Shown: positions 53,179 through 64,000 of the stretch, in pieces
How the letters are laid out: each line of letters starts with the position of its first letter
How positions within the stretch are numbered: the first letter of the stretch is position 1
Assembly (NCBI GenBank): GCA_020310875.1
Contig: CM035433.1
Span: 105,593,258 to 105,657,257 of the forward strand
DNA length: 64,000 bases
Reading direction: 5' to 3'
Origin: Ceratopteris richardii
Lineage: Eukaryota > Streptophyta > Polypodiopsida > Polypodiales > Pteridaceae
Notes under the pieces: model-generated
Told to the model about the DNA's origin: nothing
The model's database searches: none
What the model saw: the letters and a program-made list of their open reading frames with translations, nothing else
Translations under genes and position numbers: made by a program

Positions 53179-56160
53179 TCACTCCACAAAAGGAAGTAAG
53201 CCCAAAGCTTTGCGGAAAGCTTCAAACTTCTCCCTAGGTAGAGCCTTTGTGAAAAGGTCTGCAATGTTCTCCTGTGTGGGCACATATGCCAAGCTGATCT
53301 CCCCAGCAGAGAACCTCTCCCTGACATAGTGATAATGCACCTCAATGTGCTTAGTGCGAGCATGGAACACACCGTTCCTCGCAACTTCCAATGCGCTCTG
53401 AGTGTCAGTGAAGATGGTGGTGGCAGAAGTCTGACCAACACCCAAATCAGCCATAAGGCGTCCGAGCCACACACACTCAACAGTCGCTCTGAAAGCTGCC
53501 TGTACTCAGCCGCACAACTAGAAGTGGCCACCGTAGGCTGCTTCTTGCTCAACCAAGATATACATGAGCTACCAAGCATGAAGCAAAAGCCACTAGTGGA
53601 AACACGAGTGTCATAGCAACTAGCCCAATCAAAGTCAGAAAAAGCATGCAAATATGGCGGTAGTGATCCCCCCTTGGGATAAAACAACCCAAGTAGCCGA
53701 GTACCACACAAATAGCGAAAGATGCGCTTAACTGCCTGCCAATGCTTGACTCTTGGGCAATGCATAAACCTTCTCATCTGTGTTACAACAAGGTGAATAT
53801 CTGGCCGAGTTCTGCCCGAGTAATGCATAAGTAAATCAAGCATCCAACAGCCTGTTGATAGAGAACAGCATCAAATGCATCTACAGCATCATGAAGACTC
53901 AAACATAAACCTGTCTCCATAGGAGTGGCAATAGTCTTACAGTCTTCAAGGCCAAAACGCTGCAATAATGTGTCAATATATTTCGTTTGACACAAAAACA
54001 TTCCACCATCAACTTGCATAAACTGAATGCCCAAATAGTGATGCAAATGCCCCAAATCAGACATCTCAAATGAGGCATGCAAATCAGCCTTAAAATCAGC
54101 AATATGCTTCTCAATAGGACCAGTGAGCAGCATGTCGTCATCAACATAGACAACAATGATCAGAAGCACATCATTAGCATGCTTAACATATAAGGTGCTT
54201 TCAGTTGGACTGTTCTCAAAACCATGTGCAATCAAATAGGCATGTATCTTCTCATACCAAGCACGTGATGCTTGCTTTAAACCATATAATGCCTTCTTTA
54301 ACATGCACACCTAGTTTTCATGCCCTTTCTGCACAAAGCCACGGGGCTGAAAAACATACACTTCTTCATGCAAGTCACCATTCAGAAATGGAGTTTTAAT
54401 GTCCAACTGATGTACATTCCAACCATGATGGGCTGCAAGTGCACAAATGCTCCGAAGAGTAGTCATTGCAACAAGCCTAGCCTTATGCCTGTCAACTGTA
54501 CCATCAGGTTTACGCTTCAGCTTGTATACCCATTTAGTGCCAATGGCCTTCTTGCCAGGAGGCAAGTCACATAAAGACCAAGTACCATTCTTCATTATTG
54601 CATCATATTCAGATTGCATAGCAGCCATCCAATTTTCTGAATTTTGTGCTTCATCAACGAAACAGGCTCATTCTCATCACAGAGACTAGATGCAGCCATA
54701 GCATAGAAATATGATGCAAAAGAGGCACTATGAGAGCCTGAACGAGTACCATATGACAAAGGTGAATCTAATTTGCTGTCACGCAAAGTCTGCACCAGCC
54801 ATTTTGGCATAGTTTTTGCCTGCTCAATATCAGCTCTCTCATCAACTAGTGCATCATGTAAATCTGCATCAGAAATGGAATGATCTGCATCATCACATGA
54901 AACCTGCAAAGGCTGAGAAGTTGCCTCATTGGGATCAGCACTAGACTGTCCACCTGTAAAAAGAGGCAGCAAAGTATCATACATGTCTTTGGAGCTAACA
55001 GATGTCTCCTTAGTACATGAAAGCAATGGCTGAATAGCATCTTCCACAAAAACAACATCACGGCTAACCAAAATGCGTTTAGTATGTGGATGATACAGAC
55101 GATAGCCTTTACTTTCAGAACTGTATCCAACAAAAATACATTTTATTGCTTTATCATCCAACTTTCTGCGATGTTGTTGTGGCACTAATGCATATGCCAA
55201 TCAACCAAAAACACGCAGATGAGCAACAGATGGCTTGCGGTCATGCCAAGCCTCATATGGAGTGATAGACTGCATCGCTTTAGTGGGACACCTGTTGAGT
55301 ACATATGCTTCACACATGACAGCCTCAAGCCAGAAACTATGTGGTAAAGCCCGACTCTTGACCATACACCTCTCCATTTCCATGAGTAACCTGTTCTTTC
55401 GTTCAGCAACTCCATTCTGTTGTTCTTTCGTTCAGCAACTCCTGTATACGGCACTGTACACTGGTGTGTTATCCCACGTTCAGCCAGAAATGCATTAAAA
55501 TCCAAAGACATATATTCCCCCCCTCGATGAGAACGGAGGGTGCCCATTTTACATGCTGACAGATTTTCAGCCAAAACCAAAAACTATTTGAAGCACATGA
55601 AAACTTCGGACTTTGCCTTCAATGGATATACCCATGCATGCCTGGAAAAATCATCGATGAAAGTCACGAAGTAAAGATAATCCCCAAAAGAAGGTGTCTG
55701 CATAGGACCACAGACATCATTGAACTGAACCATCTTTTGGAAAGGACGAACGCTGCATTTTGCCCAAAATACAGCCTTCACAAACATGTTTTCGAGGTGC
55801 CTCAAGTTTGGGCAAAGAGGAAACCATTTCATATTTTTGCAAGCGTAGCAAACTAGCAAAATTCAGATGGCCAAAGCATGCATGCCAAATCTTTGCATAT
55901 GACATAGCCTGAGAATCATTTACTGCACATGCCAAATCATTTACAGATCTTTCATAGTCTATGAGCTTATACAGCCCACGACATAAAATGCTAAAAGCAA
56001 TAATCACATCACCATTTCACAGATCATGAACTGTACACCTGTCATCAACAAATTTCAAAACCAAACCAATCTTGGCTAATGCAGAAACTTATAATAGGTT
56101 CTTCTTGAAAGAACTACGATCAACAGTAGTCAAAATGATCTTACCAAAACCCCTAACAGG
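53179..56160 (-). pseudogene. Copia A-IV pol remnant
   Basis: From 56160 down: protease tail (GKIILTTVDRSSF, then KFVDDRCTVHDL), the integrase zinc region ([26 protein letters not shown] with both cysteines), the core ([28 protein letters not shown]), [17 protein letters not shown] (GTKWVYKLKRKPDG, VVYVDDDMLLTG with one extra aspartate in the active site) and RNase H ([23 protein letters not shown], ending PFVE at 53179). A deletion of about 66 bases removes the GYVQERGIDFDETFAP block between RLVA and MTTLRS. Several frameshifts. Confidence 0.87.
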
Positions 56161-56372
56161 AGAAGAAGAAGCTTGGAGCACAAGGGAGAAGAAGAAGCTT
56201 GGAGCACAACACACAATACTGAATGTATTACTAGAGAATGTACAAAGATAAGTAGCCCATTAGGGCAATAGGCGCATATACAAGCCGGGGAAAAAAAACC
56301 TCCTAAAGAGGGAAAAAAGTGCCCCCGCCGTCCTAGTGTGTTCACACACATCACTACCTAAATATATCAACA
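56161..56372 (-). repeat. Partial 5' LTR of copia A-IV
   Basis: LTR lacking its first ~25-35 bases on the plus-strand side. At the junction the LTR segment AGAAGAAGAAGCTTGGAGCA is present twice (56161-56180 and about 56187-56206). Confidence 0.85.
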
Positions 56373-56380
56373 CATGCATG

Positions 56381-56382
<2 letters not shown>

Positions 56383-56416
<34 letters not shown>
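56383..56416. repeat. (AG)n microsatellite
   Basis: 17 AG units just outside A-IV. Confidence 0.9.
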
Positions 56417-56420
<4 letters not shown>

Positions 56421-57000
56421 GTGCCTCCTCTCCTTATATGTTAATGAAAATGGAAGGTGAGGCTTTCCATAATGTGTTGCAACAAATAAGGTACATACAT
56501 CATATGTGTTATATTTCCATATTTGATGTTGAAATTTGGGAGCTATAAGAGCTCAACTCCTTCCCCAACACACCATTCCTCTCATCTCAACCCCTTTCCT
56601 CCTCAAATTGTCATATATACACTCTCTTGCATTTCAAGTGGCCTATCTACACTTAGAGAGCTATAAATCTTTATGAAGTCCAAATCATGAATTTTAAAGT
56701 ACATAGAAATTAGACTTTGAAAGCTTTGAAATTTTGACAAGTCATTTGCCTAAGGGAGAGACACCTATCCATTTCTATAACCCTTGCAAGTTGGAAAACA
56801 CTATTAAACCACTTTTTGTACAAACCTTGAGTGGCCAAATCTTCTCCAAAGCACTTCATGATTGTTCTCAAGGTGGGCATGATAGAGACTAGTACTCACA
56901 TGTCAAAACTTGGTTCACGACACAAGGGCTTGATATGGAGCGTCTTATCAACTCTCTTGCAGTGAGAGGAATTTGGTGCTCAAACAGGACTTATGGAGGC
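56417..57000. other. No gene recognised
   Basis: AT-rich sequence with no convincing reading frame, up to the first LINE-G relic. Confidence 0.4.
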
Positions 57001-58197
57001 TCTACATCAAGAGAGTATGGAGATCACTCAGTTTAGAGGGGAGGATGTCAAACTATAGAGACCGGTTTCTCACCATTATGTCTGATGGATTCATACAGAG
57101 GCCACACTATATGGACATCTATATGCCATAGAGTTCAAGAGTAGCGATTGGCCAACAAAGGGTTGCATCACACAAATTGGAGATCAAGAGTGGGAGACAC
57201 AGTGAGGTCCCGAGAGGAGAGCGGATCTGCAAACTATGTAAAGAGGAGGTGCAGAATGAGGAGATCAAGAGAGTGGGAGACGCAGTGGGGTCCCGAGGAC
57301 AGAGCGGATCTGCAAACTATGTGAAGCGACTCTACATCAAGAGAGTATGGAGATCACCCAGTTTAGAGGGGAGGATATCAAACTATAGAGACCAATTTCT
57401 CACCATTATGTCTCATGGATTCATACAAAGACCGCACTATATGGACATCTATATGCCATAGAGTTCATGAGTAGCGATTGGCCAACAAAGGGTCGCATCA
57501 CACAAACTAGAGATCAAGAGTGGGAGACACAGTGGGGTCCCGAGAGCAAAGCGGATCTTCGAACTATGTAAAGAGGTGGTGGAGAGTGAGGAGCATTTCG
57601 TATGTTGATGCAAAGCATATACTTTGATTAGAGACAACTATGAGACTTTGTTCAGAGCACAACCCACCCTACGAGAGATTATGGAATGTCGAGATCAAAG
57701 ACAGTGAGAACGTTTCTTGATAGAGATTCAAAGACGTGGAGATGCACTCTTACCAATGACACACATAGCTGCACAGGTGGAGAGGAGACATCTACAGCTC
57801 AGTGATTTTTTCCAGAGGTCTAGAGTCCCCCCCACACAATTCCCAACGAGGAGCGACACTACAATAGGCTGAGATGAGTTGAGCTAGACAACCACGAGTC
57901 ACATGGCTCAAAGGAGTGAGGCTATACCACCCCTCCATTACCACTAGATGGAGCTCGTAGACATGCATTTTTATGATTGTATTTCCCTCAGCATATAGAC
58001 ATGCATATACCCCCAGAGATAGGGTTCCATCATCCTTAATATTCTACCACCCATGTTCGAGACTAGAATGTATTAGCTTTTTATGATCTTGTTTTACCTT
58101 TGTGATAGTCGGATGACATCCGCATCATGTATCTTATGTTTTGTCTCATAGGCCAACTTTGGCATGTCATAGATGTAAGAAAACTTTCTTTCTCTCA
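57001..58197 (+). pseudogene. LINE-G relic 1, 3' part with 330-bp tandem duplication
   Basis: The plus strand encodes the LINE-G C-terminus: ERICKLCKEEVQNEE (CX2C zinc site, matching RLCRICREEVEDEEHYTCRC of the right-hand copy), FLIEIQRRGDALL, QVERRHLQLSDFFQ. A block of about 250 bases occurs twice at a 330-base offset (57001... and 57331...). The copy ends at about 58197 with the same 3' tail as LINE-G (TTTTGTCTCATAGGCC, then CTTTCTTTCT). Stops and frameshifts throughout. Confidence 0.75.
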
Positions 58198-60510
58198 TGA
58201 TTGCCAGACTCATCCACAGCAAGCCTTCAGTACCACATGATATCATCAGAGCAAAGCTTGTTGCACCACTGATGCAGGTAGAGGCACTGTTCCAGACAGT
58301 ATGCCTATTACACACGATACAAAGCATGGACACAACGCATCACTTATCGAGCTTTCCAGGCATCACGAGACATGGCACTAGCAGGTGACACCTACTCATG
58401 GTACGCAGAGACACGAGATTGGCTAGCCCATCATGGATTTGACATAGATAGATTACCACCACTGCAGTACGACTTATAGGCCCCCACCTATTCACTCTCC
58501 CACTAGGAAAGGAACAAGGTCATTCGCCGTGAGATATGGCACACATATATACAGAGGACATGGATTAGCAGCCGAAAATGCTCTACTACCGTGAGCATTT
58601 TCTACAGATCTCAGATCAAGGCTTTATTAAGACTCCATGATACATGCAGACATACTCAAGGTGGAAAGGTACGTAAGGTACGGTACAAATACGGTACGTA
58701 TGGAACGTACATTTGTATTGAATGATTTTTAAGCTACGCAACCAGTATGTACCTTTTGAAAACATAAAGAAAAATTCAAAATTCTTGGATTATTCTACAT
58801 CAAATTTCTAAAACTGAACTAATCTATTGCCCACAATATATAAAAATGCATTGTATTCAATATATCCACTATAATCTAACTGTTAACATGATTAAAAATG
58901 AATGTAAGTGTTAACATGACAATGATGCAATTTGCAGTGCATGCAACATGCATCCCTAAGCCATCGCCAGTGGCCAGCCTTTAGTTTGTACTTAACTCTG
59001 TTTTAATGCACAGATAGGCTCAGAGAGCTCATGACTTATGCTACAGTAACAAGAGTACTATAACCTGTTCAAGAAAAAGGAAGCATCAAGTCAATAAATA
59101 CAGTAGTGTAACCTAAATACAGTGTATTGCAACTTAAATACAAAACTCATCTTAATAAATATGAGATATTGTTATGGGGAGGCCCATCACACTTCACCAC
59201 GAATGCCAGTGATCAATATGTTTCCATGTTCATGACCAAGGTAAAGACTGAGAGTAGCCTCATCTTCACCTCTCCTTTATCTAGTATGACAGTGCAACTG
59301 TCAACACACTCCTGAAATCCCCTGGAAAAGGAATCAGGGCCTCTGTCATAATTTATAAAGATGGCCATAACACATGAATACACAAATATCATCCAGCAGG
59401 AGTCTATTCAAAGTTCAAACGCTCAGCCCCAGACATGCACATGTAAGATGTATTGTCACCAGCATGCTGCATGAGGAAACCTTTCTTACATGGGAATCAG
59501 AACAGAAAGACTTTGCTTATAATTGACCCAAACAATACATCAGGCAATACACCAAGCAAGAAGATAACAGTGGCAGATAATACATCAAGTAAGAAGACAA
59601 CAACTACAAAAGATACATTAGTTAGTAGACCAACCTAGACAACAACAGTGACAGAGGAGGTCCGGATCTACACTAACCAGGGCCAGCCTGAGACCGATCC
59701 AAGAGCAGTTGAGGACCAAAGCGATTAGATAAGCACTATACACCTATTCTACTCATGATTAATCAAACTACCAGGCTTCTCTATTTGCATACTACCAAAG
59801 TTCTAAACTCAAAGAGTTTATCAAGGACATTTCTCCTACAAGATTCGTAATAGATGCAATATGGGACTCAAGAGTGTCTTCAAAGTTCAGTCCAGAGCGA
59901 ATGCCAAAGAATCTGAATAACATAAAAGTTTAAAAAAAAAGGCAGGTACTGTATATTCAGTAGGGTACTTTTCCGTATCGAACCTTAAGTACGTACTGAA
60001 TCATTCAGTACGTATGTACTGAATCATTCAGTACGTATGTACTGATTCTACCCTGGACATACTTACCACACCACCTCAGAGTCGTCATTGGGCAGCTTCG
60101 AGTTTCATCACATCAGCTCGAGATCGAGAGGGGTCGAACCAGGGGAATACCTAGAGAGGAGAGGTGGTGCCCTGTATGCCATACAGAGATAGAGAGTGAG
60201 GAGCACTTTGTTACCAGATGTCGAGCATACTCAGATCTACAAGTGGAGTTCCATATAGAGGAGTCACTACAGATGTGCATGACCATTGGAGACCAACGGA
60301 GGTTGAGACGATTCCTCACAGCAGCATATGAGAGTCGAGAGCAGTTGCTATAGCCCACGCATCAAACAAAGATGAGTATACAACGGACCATTACTCAGTT
60401 CTTTTAGCAAGATGGGCTACATCAAACGAGCCCACCTTCCAGAGGCATAGGGCTAACGCTCCAGCATGCAATGGCACAGAGAGTGCAATAGAGTTTTGTT
60501 AAGGGAAAGG
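58198..60510 (+). pseudogene. LINE-G relic 2, split by a hAT-type element
   Basis: The plus strand from 58205: KPSVPHDIIRAKLVAPLMQV (matches KPSVPHDIIRAELGTPPMLV of LINE-G), then the region to YMQTY at 58654. It resumes at 60056 with IGQLRVSSHQLEIERGR and the zinc site VCHTEIESEEHFVTRC, ending near 60510. Frames are broken. It abuts relic 1, so two LINE-G copies lie head to tail. Confidence 0.72.
58657..60055. mobile_element. 1.4 kb non-autonomous hAT-type element
   Basis: 1399 bp flanked by the 8-base duplication GACATACT (58649-58656, 60056-60063). Terminal inverted repeats CAAGGTGGAA / CAGGGTAGAA (8 of 10). Both ends hold subterminal TACGTAC/GTACGTA motifs (58667-58715 and 59985-60045). 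Inside there is no transposase; a degenerate threonine-rich reading at 59453-59638 (NTPSKKITVADNTSSKK) is not convincing. Removing it restores the LINE-G reading YMQTYLP. Confidence 0.82.
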
Positions 60511-60975
60511 ATATCGGAAAACAACACATTTAGATGACTAGGTACATCGTACATATGGGCCGACGAAAATAAAACTACGGGGAAGTAAATGTTATAAAGT
60601 AAGGTTATAAACTTTAACGGTTAAAAGAAAGGCTAGGAAGCCTCGGCATCTAAGCCACAATTTTATAGGAGGAAAGGTGGGCCCAAAAGGAGCTCTAAAT
60701 GAGTTCTTTACCTAGAACTCAAGAGACTATACACACAGGTTGTTGTAGGTGGGATGGATGGCTATTCATGCATATATTGTGTGTTTCTCTCTCTTGTAAG
60801 TCTTGATTCATGCAAGCACATCATCTTCACCCTTGTTTTCATGTAGAAAAGTGTATCTACTGGTCCACAACTTCAAAAAGAAACTAAGCAAGTGCTTATA
60901 ATAAAGAGGGTATTGCCAAAAAAAGGATATTTACCATAGTAGAGAGAATACAATAAATTTGTGCTCATGCCTTAG
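60511..60975. other. Spacer between LINE-G copies
   Basis: No gene recognised. Just before the LINE-G tail there is AG/AAAG repeat sequence. Confidence 0.4.
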
Positions 60976-61243
60976 TAGAGAGAGAGAGAAAGAAAGAAGG
61001 AAAGAAAGACTTTTTAACGTCTATTAGAGGCCAAAATCGGCCTATGAGACAAAACATATACATCAGTATGATCCAATCCACTGTGATCCCAAAAGGAAAA
61101 TAAAGTGTGAGTACCGCAAACGGGTATAAAAGGAGTGGATAGTAACTGGCATCAAGGGTGTGGGGTGCTATGGGTATGCACTCTATATGCTCAATGGGTG
61201 AGATACAAACATGATATGCATAGGGAGGGGAGGCTCGATGGTA
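60976..61243 (-). other. LINE-G 3' untranslated region and tail
   Basis: On the minus strand the sequence after the stop codon ends with the small stem-loop GGCCGATTTTGGCC (61031-61044 region), about 30 bases before a (CTTT)n/(CT)n tail (60976-61010). Near-identical copies occur at 42436-42727 and, diverged, at 58130-58197. The end is a microsatellite, not poly(A). Confidence 0.82.
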
Positions 61244-64000
61244 TCACAACCCACTAAATGCCTGGAGTGGGTGTAGGATATAATGCATCGGTGGGTAAGG
61301 CATCATGGCGATCCTCAAAATGCTCTGAGCGTCCAAATCGATAGGGGTACGCTGTTGATGTCTCCGTATCTCCATGTCATGGCGTGCGTGAATAGCCTGA
61401 ATCTCTCTCTGATGTGGACGGGCTCTCCGGATTGGGGGTCTCTGTCGTCGATGCTGTCGTCTAAGCTCCTCTGCTCTCTGTAATGTGACACCCCGCATCG
61501 AGCCGGGTCCTCGAGTGGCTGTGGGTCTGAAAAAATCTGTAATATAAGTCTGAGGGGGAGGGGCCAGGTGTATCTCCATCTTCTGCTGGAGGAGTGATGC
61601 ACGGCGGTGCTGGAGCTCTACTAGGAAACGACCTAGAGGGCGCTGGTCCTCTGTTCCAATAAAGCCCTGATCTCTCTGGGCCCCCTGAAGAGCTGTGGGT
61701 AGCGGTCTCTGATGTCCTCATATGCCTGGCATCTACATGTGTAGTGCTCCTCATCCTCCACCTCCTCTCTACATATCCTACATAATCTCTCATCCCTCGG
61801 GGTATGAGTGGCTCGCCCAACCTCAATCTCGAGCTGGTGTGATGATACTCTGAGCTGCCCAATGGCCACTCTCTCAGCTGGTGCCATATATGTATCCATG
61901 TATCGTGGTCTCTGAATGAAACCATATGCTGTCACAGTCAGGAAGTGCTCTCTGTAGTGTTGCCTCTTTGTGGGAAGAGGCTCCCGTGGTGCTATCCACG
62001 TCTCCCTGATGTGTATCTGTGGTAGGTCTTGACGGATGATCCTATTCCTCTCCGAACGAGTGAGGGTAATGTGGGGGGAAGAGAGGTCATACTGAAAAGG
62101 GGGGAGATCCGTAATGCTCATGCCATGGTCTGCTAACCATCGATACGTCTGTGCATACCATACTCTCTCATGTCCTGACTCTGCCAAATGTCTAGAGCTC
62201 TCAAATGCAAGCCTGGTGAGTCTGCTGGTGGGGAGCTCTCTGACTCTCAGAATAAAGGTCACCAACTGGAAGAGGGCCTCCACTAGCATCGGTGGTGTGC
62301 CAAGCTCAGCTCGTATAATGTCATGTGGAACGGAGGGCTTGCTGCGCAGCAAGCCGGGGTCTCTCAATCCGCGCCCACATCGCCTCTGTGATCCTTGGTG
62401 CCCATATTGCCACTGTGTACATCAATGCGGGTGTCACTAGAGTGTCAAAGAGCCACCCCTTAGTCCGGGGCTCCTGAAAATGTGTCTGAAAGCAGCGTCT
62501 CTCCAATCCTGCAAGTGCCGCATAGCCTCGCGTCAATCTATCTCTCGCGACCTGTGCCATGGAGAATACCCCTGTGCTGCCCGAGAAGATGACACCTAGG
62601 TAGACGTAGGAGTCCACTACCTCTATCTGTCCTCTAGCTTCCGTGAAAGAGGCACGATGGCATACTGTCCTAGAGGTATGGAAGATCATGACCTTGGTCT
62701 TGCTAAGGTTCACTGTGAGTCCTCTCTCCATGCAAAAGGTATCGAGCGCCTGTAAATGTGACTGCAACCCCTCTTGTGACTCTGAAAGCAAACCAATGTC
62801 ATCAGCATATAATAGGATGTGTACTCGCGTACCTCCGAGGTCTCCTCCTCGCCCTCCTGCTTGCTGTATATACTCCGTGATCTCGTCGATGTAGAGACCG
62901 AAGAGAGTGGGTGAGAGAGGGAAACCTTGTTTCACACCAATGGTGCTAACAAAGCTGTCTGATAGACCGCCAGGGCAGCGTAGCCTGCCTGTGACTCGTG
63001 CATACAAAGTGTGGATGGCCCATAGCATGTCTGATGGTAGTTGTAACTCCTGGAGCCTCCGTAGTAGTCTCTCTCGAGGGACCATGTCGAAGGCTTTGCG
63101 GAAATCCACAAAGCAACAATATAGTCTCTGCTTACTCACCTTCGCGCTCTCAATCAAGCAACGAAGCACGAAGATGTGGTCGATGGTGGAGAAAGTGCGG
63201 CGGAAGCCTGCCTGGCCGGGTGCTCTGATCCCAGCTGCCTCAGCGTGTGTATTGAGCTCTGCCTCTAGTACTGCCCCATAGATCTTGGCCAGGATATGGC
63301 CTATCATAATAGTCCTGTAGTTCCCTGGGTCCATCATATCGCCGGACTTATGGATAGGCGTAATGGTATGCATAGTCCATGAGTCGGGTAATCCCTCAAC
63401 CAAAGCACGGTTGAAGAGATGGGCGATCAAGTGGGAAACTACATCTGCTGCATATATAAAGTGCTCTCCCTGTAGCCCCGTGTGGTCTGCTGAACGGCCA
63501 TGCTGTAGCCTATGGATGGCATGTCGTACCATGCCTGCCGTGAAGAGGGTGGATATCACAGGACGCGGTGTGGAAGGAGTCGGCAATGGTGGCTGCCCTG
63601 GGACGTCATATAACCTCTGGGCGTAGGTGTGCAAAGTCGGAGGATCTGCTATGGGTGTAGGTGGGCGTGGCTCACGTAGTGCCCTCCACGCGGTGGCACA
63701 ATCCCTACTCATGAGAAGGTCGATCAACTCTGCATCCTGTCGCTCCTCGAAAGCTCGCCGCTTCCGAAGTGTGAGGGCTCGCATCTGTCGTCGTGCCTCC
63801 CTCTCTGTGAGGATCCCAAGATACTCTGTGCTCTGAGATGTCGGTATAGTCGCCTACACTCATCATCGTACCGTCTATTCTGGGGTGTATGCCCCAGCCG
63901 TGTCGAACGTGCAGTGTTGTGGGTGGTGTGTGGGAAGCTGAGAGTAGCAAATGTATGGAGGATCGAGGAGAAGTGGGCGGTGAGGGTGTCCAAGGAGGCA
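61244..64000 (-). pseudogene. LINE-G ORF2: reverse transcriptase and C-terminal domain (partial)
   Basis: A non-LTR retrotransposon polyprotein running off the right edge; the endonuclease would lie beyond. From 63990: an endonuclease-RT linker (NRRYDDECRRLYRHLRA), a frame change near 63820, then the RT in one 487-codon frame (62321-63784). RT motifs in order: GNYRTIMIGHILAKIYG, GFRRTFSTIDHIFVLR, CFVDFRKAFDMVPRERLL, GVKQGFPLSPTLFGLYIDEI, LLYADDIGLLSES and LTVNLSKTKVMIF. After a frame change near 62350 comes KPSVPHDIIRAELG and the zinc site LCRICREEVEDEEHYTCRC (about 61790), then after another near 61640, QQKMEIHLAPPPQTYITDFF. Three frameshifts, otherwise well kept. Visibly more GC-rich than the rest of the window. 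Clade not assigned. Confidence 0.87.

Larger units (their letters stand above)
52875..56372 (-). mobile_element. Copia A-IV, internally deleted with both ends kept
   Basis: Family A copy on the minus strand, only 3.5 kb. Its 3' LTR (52875-53104) and the outer part of its 5' LTR (to 56372) are present. CATGC lies on both sides (52870-52874, 56373-56377), so both outer ends are original. The inner part of the 5' LTR, primer site, all of gag and the protease start have been lost in one deletion. Confidence 0.9.

Noticed and set aside
61461-61925. A separate 154-codon protein overlapping LINE-G
   Set aside because: It is an out-of-frame shadow; the LINE-G motifs are in the neighbouring frames.

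Overview
The window is nuclear DNA of a land plant, most likely a fern or another large-genome non-flowering plant. Evidence: nearly all recognisable coding sequence is plant-type Ty1/copia and LINE retrotransposon. The one host gene is a plant class II formin. Its intron of about 20.7 kb and the dense nested-repeat landscape suggest a large genome. Species is an inference.

Layout. (1) 1-23.7 kb is a nested stack. A decayed L1-like LINE (minus; ORF2 at 1.65-3.68 kb, probable ORF1 at 22.2-23.7 kb) is split by copia A-I (plus, 3755-22188, 5-bp duplication CTATT). A-I is split by copia B (minus, 5608 to about 20255). B is split by A-II (minus, 6484-15767, duplication CTAGC), a second member of A-I's own family. 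A-II carries two insertions: a 3.6 kb unit with pieces of host genes (9394-13009, duplication TGAAC) and a 5'-truncated LINE (14508-15134, 16-bp duplication). (2) 23.7-27.2 kb is AT-rich sequence with one old copia integrase relic. (3) 27276-48851 (minus) is the 3' end of a class II formin gene: five exons that splice in frame, with one intron at 27866-48573. That intron holds a LINE tail, a perfect hairpin, a young 3.0 kb non-coding LTR element (30070-33082, duplication GTAGG), a copia C/A-III composite (33.9-40.6 kb), copia D, a LINE-G 3' tail, two decayed A-like copies and a hAT-type MITE. (4) 48.9-56.4 kb, upstream of the last visible formin exon, holds a copia fragment, a plus-strand LINE relic and copia A-IV (52875-56372, duplication CATGC). 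(5) 57-64 kb is dominated by one LINE family (G): two plus-strand relics, one split by a 1.4 kb hAT-type element, and a longer minus-strand copy running off the right edge.

No intact protein-coding gene lies wholly inside the window. The formin is the only likely functional gene and its 5' part lies outside. Every mobile element seen is broken or non-coding, except that the 3.0 kb LTR element is structurally intact and appears recent. All element boundaries were found by eye from terminal repeats, primer-binding sites and target-site duplications; family names A-G are local labels.
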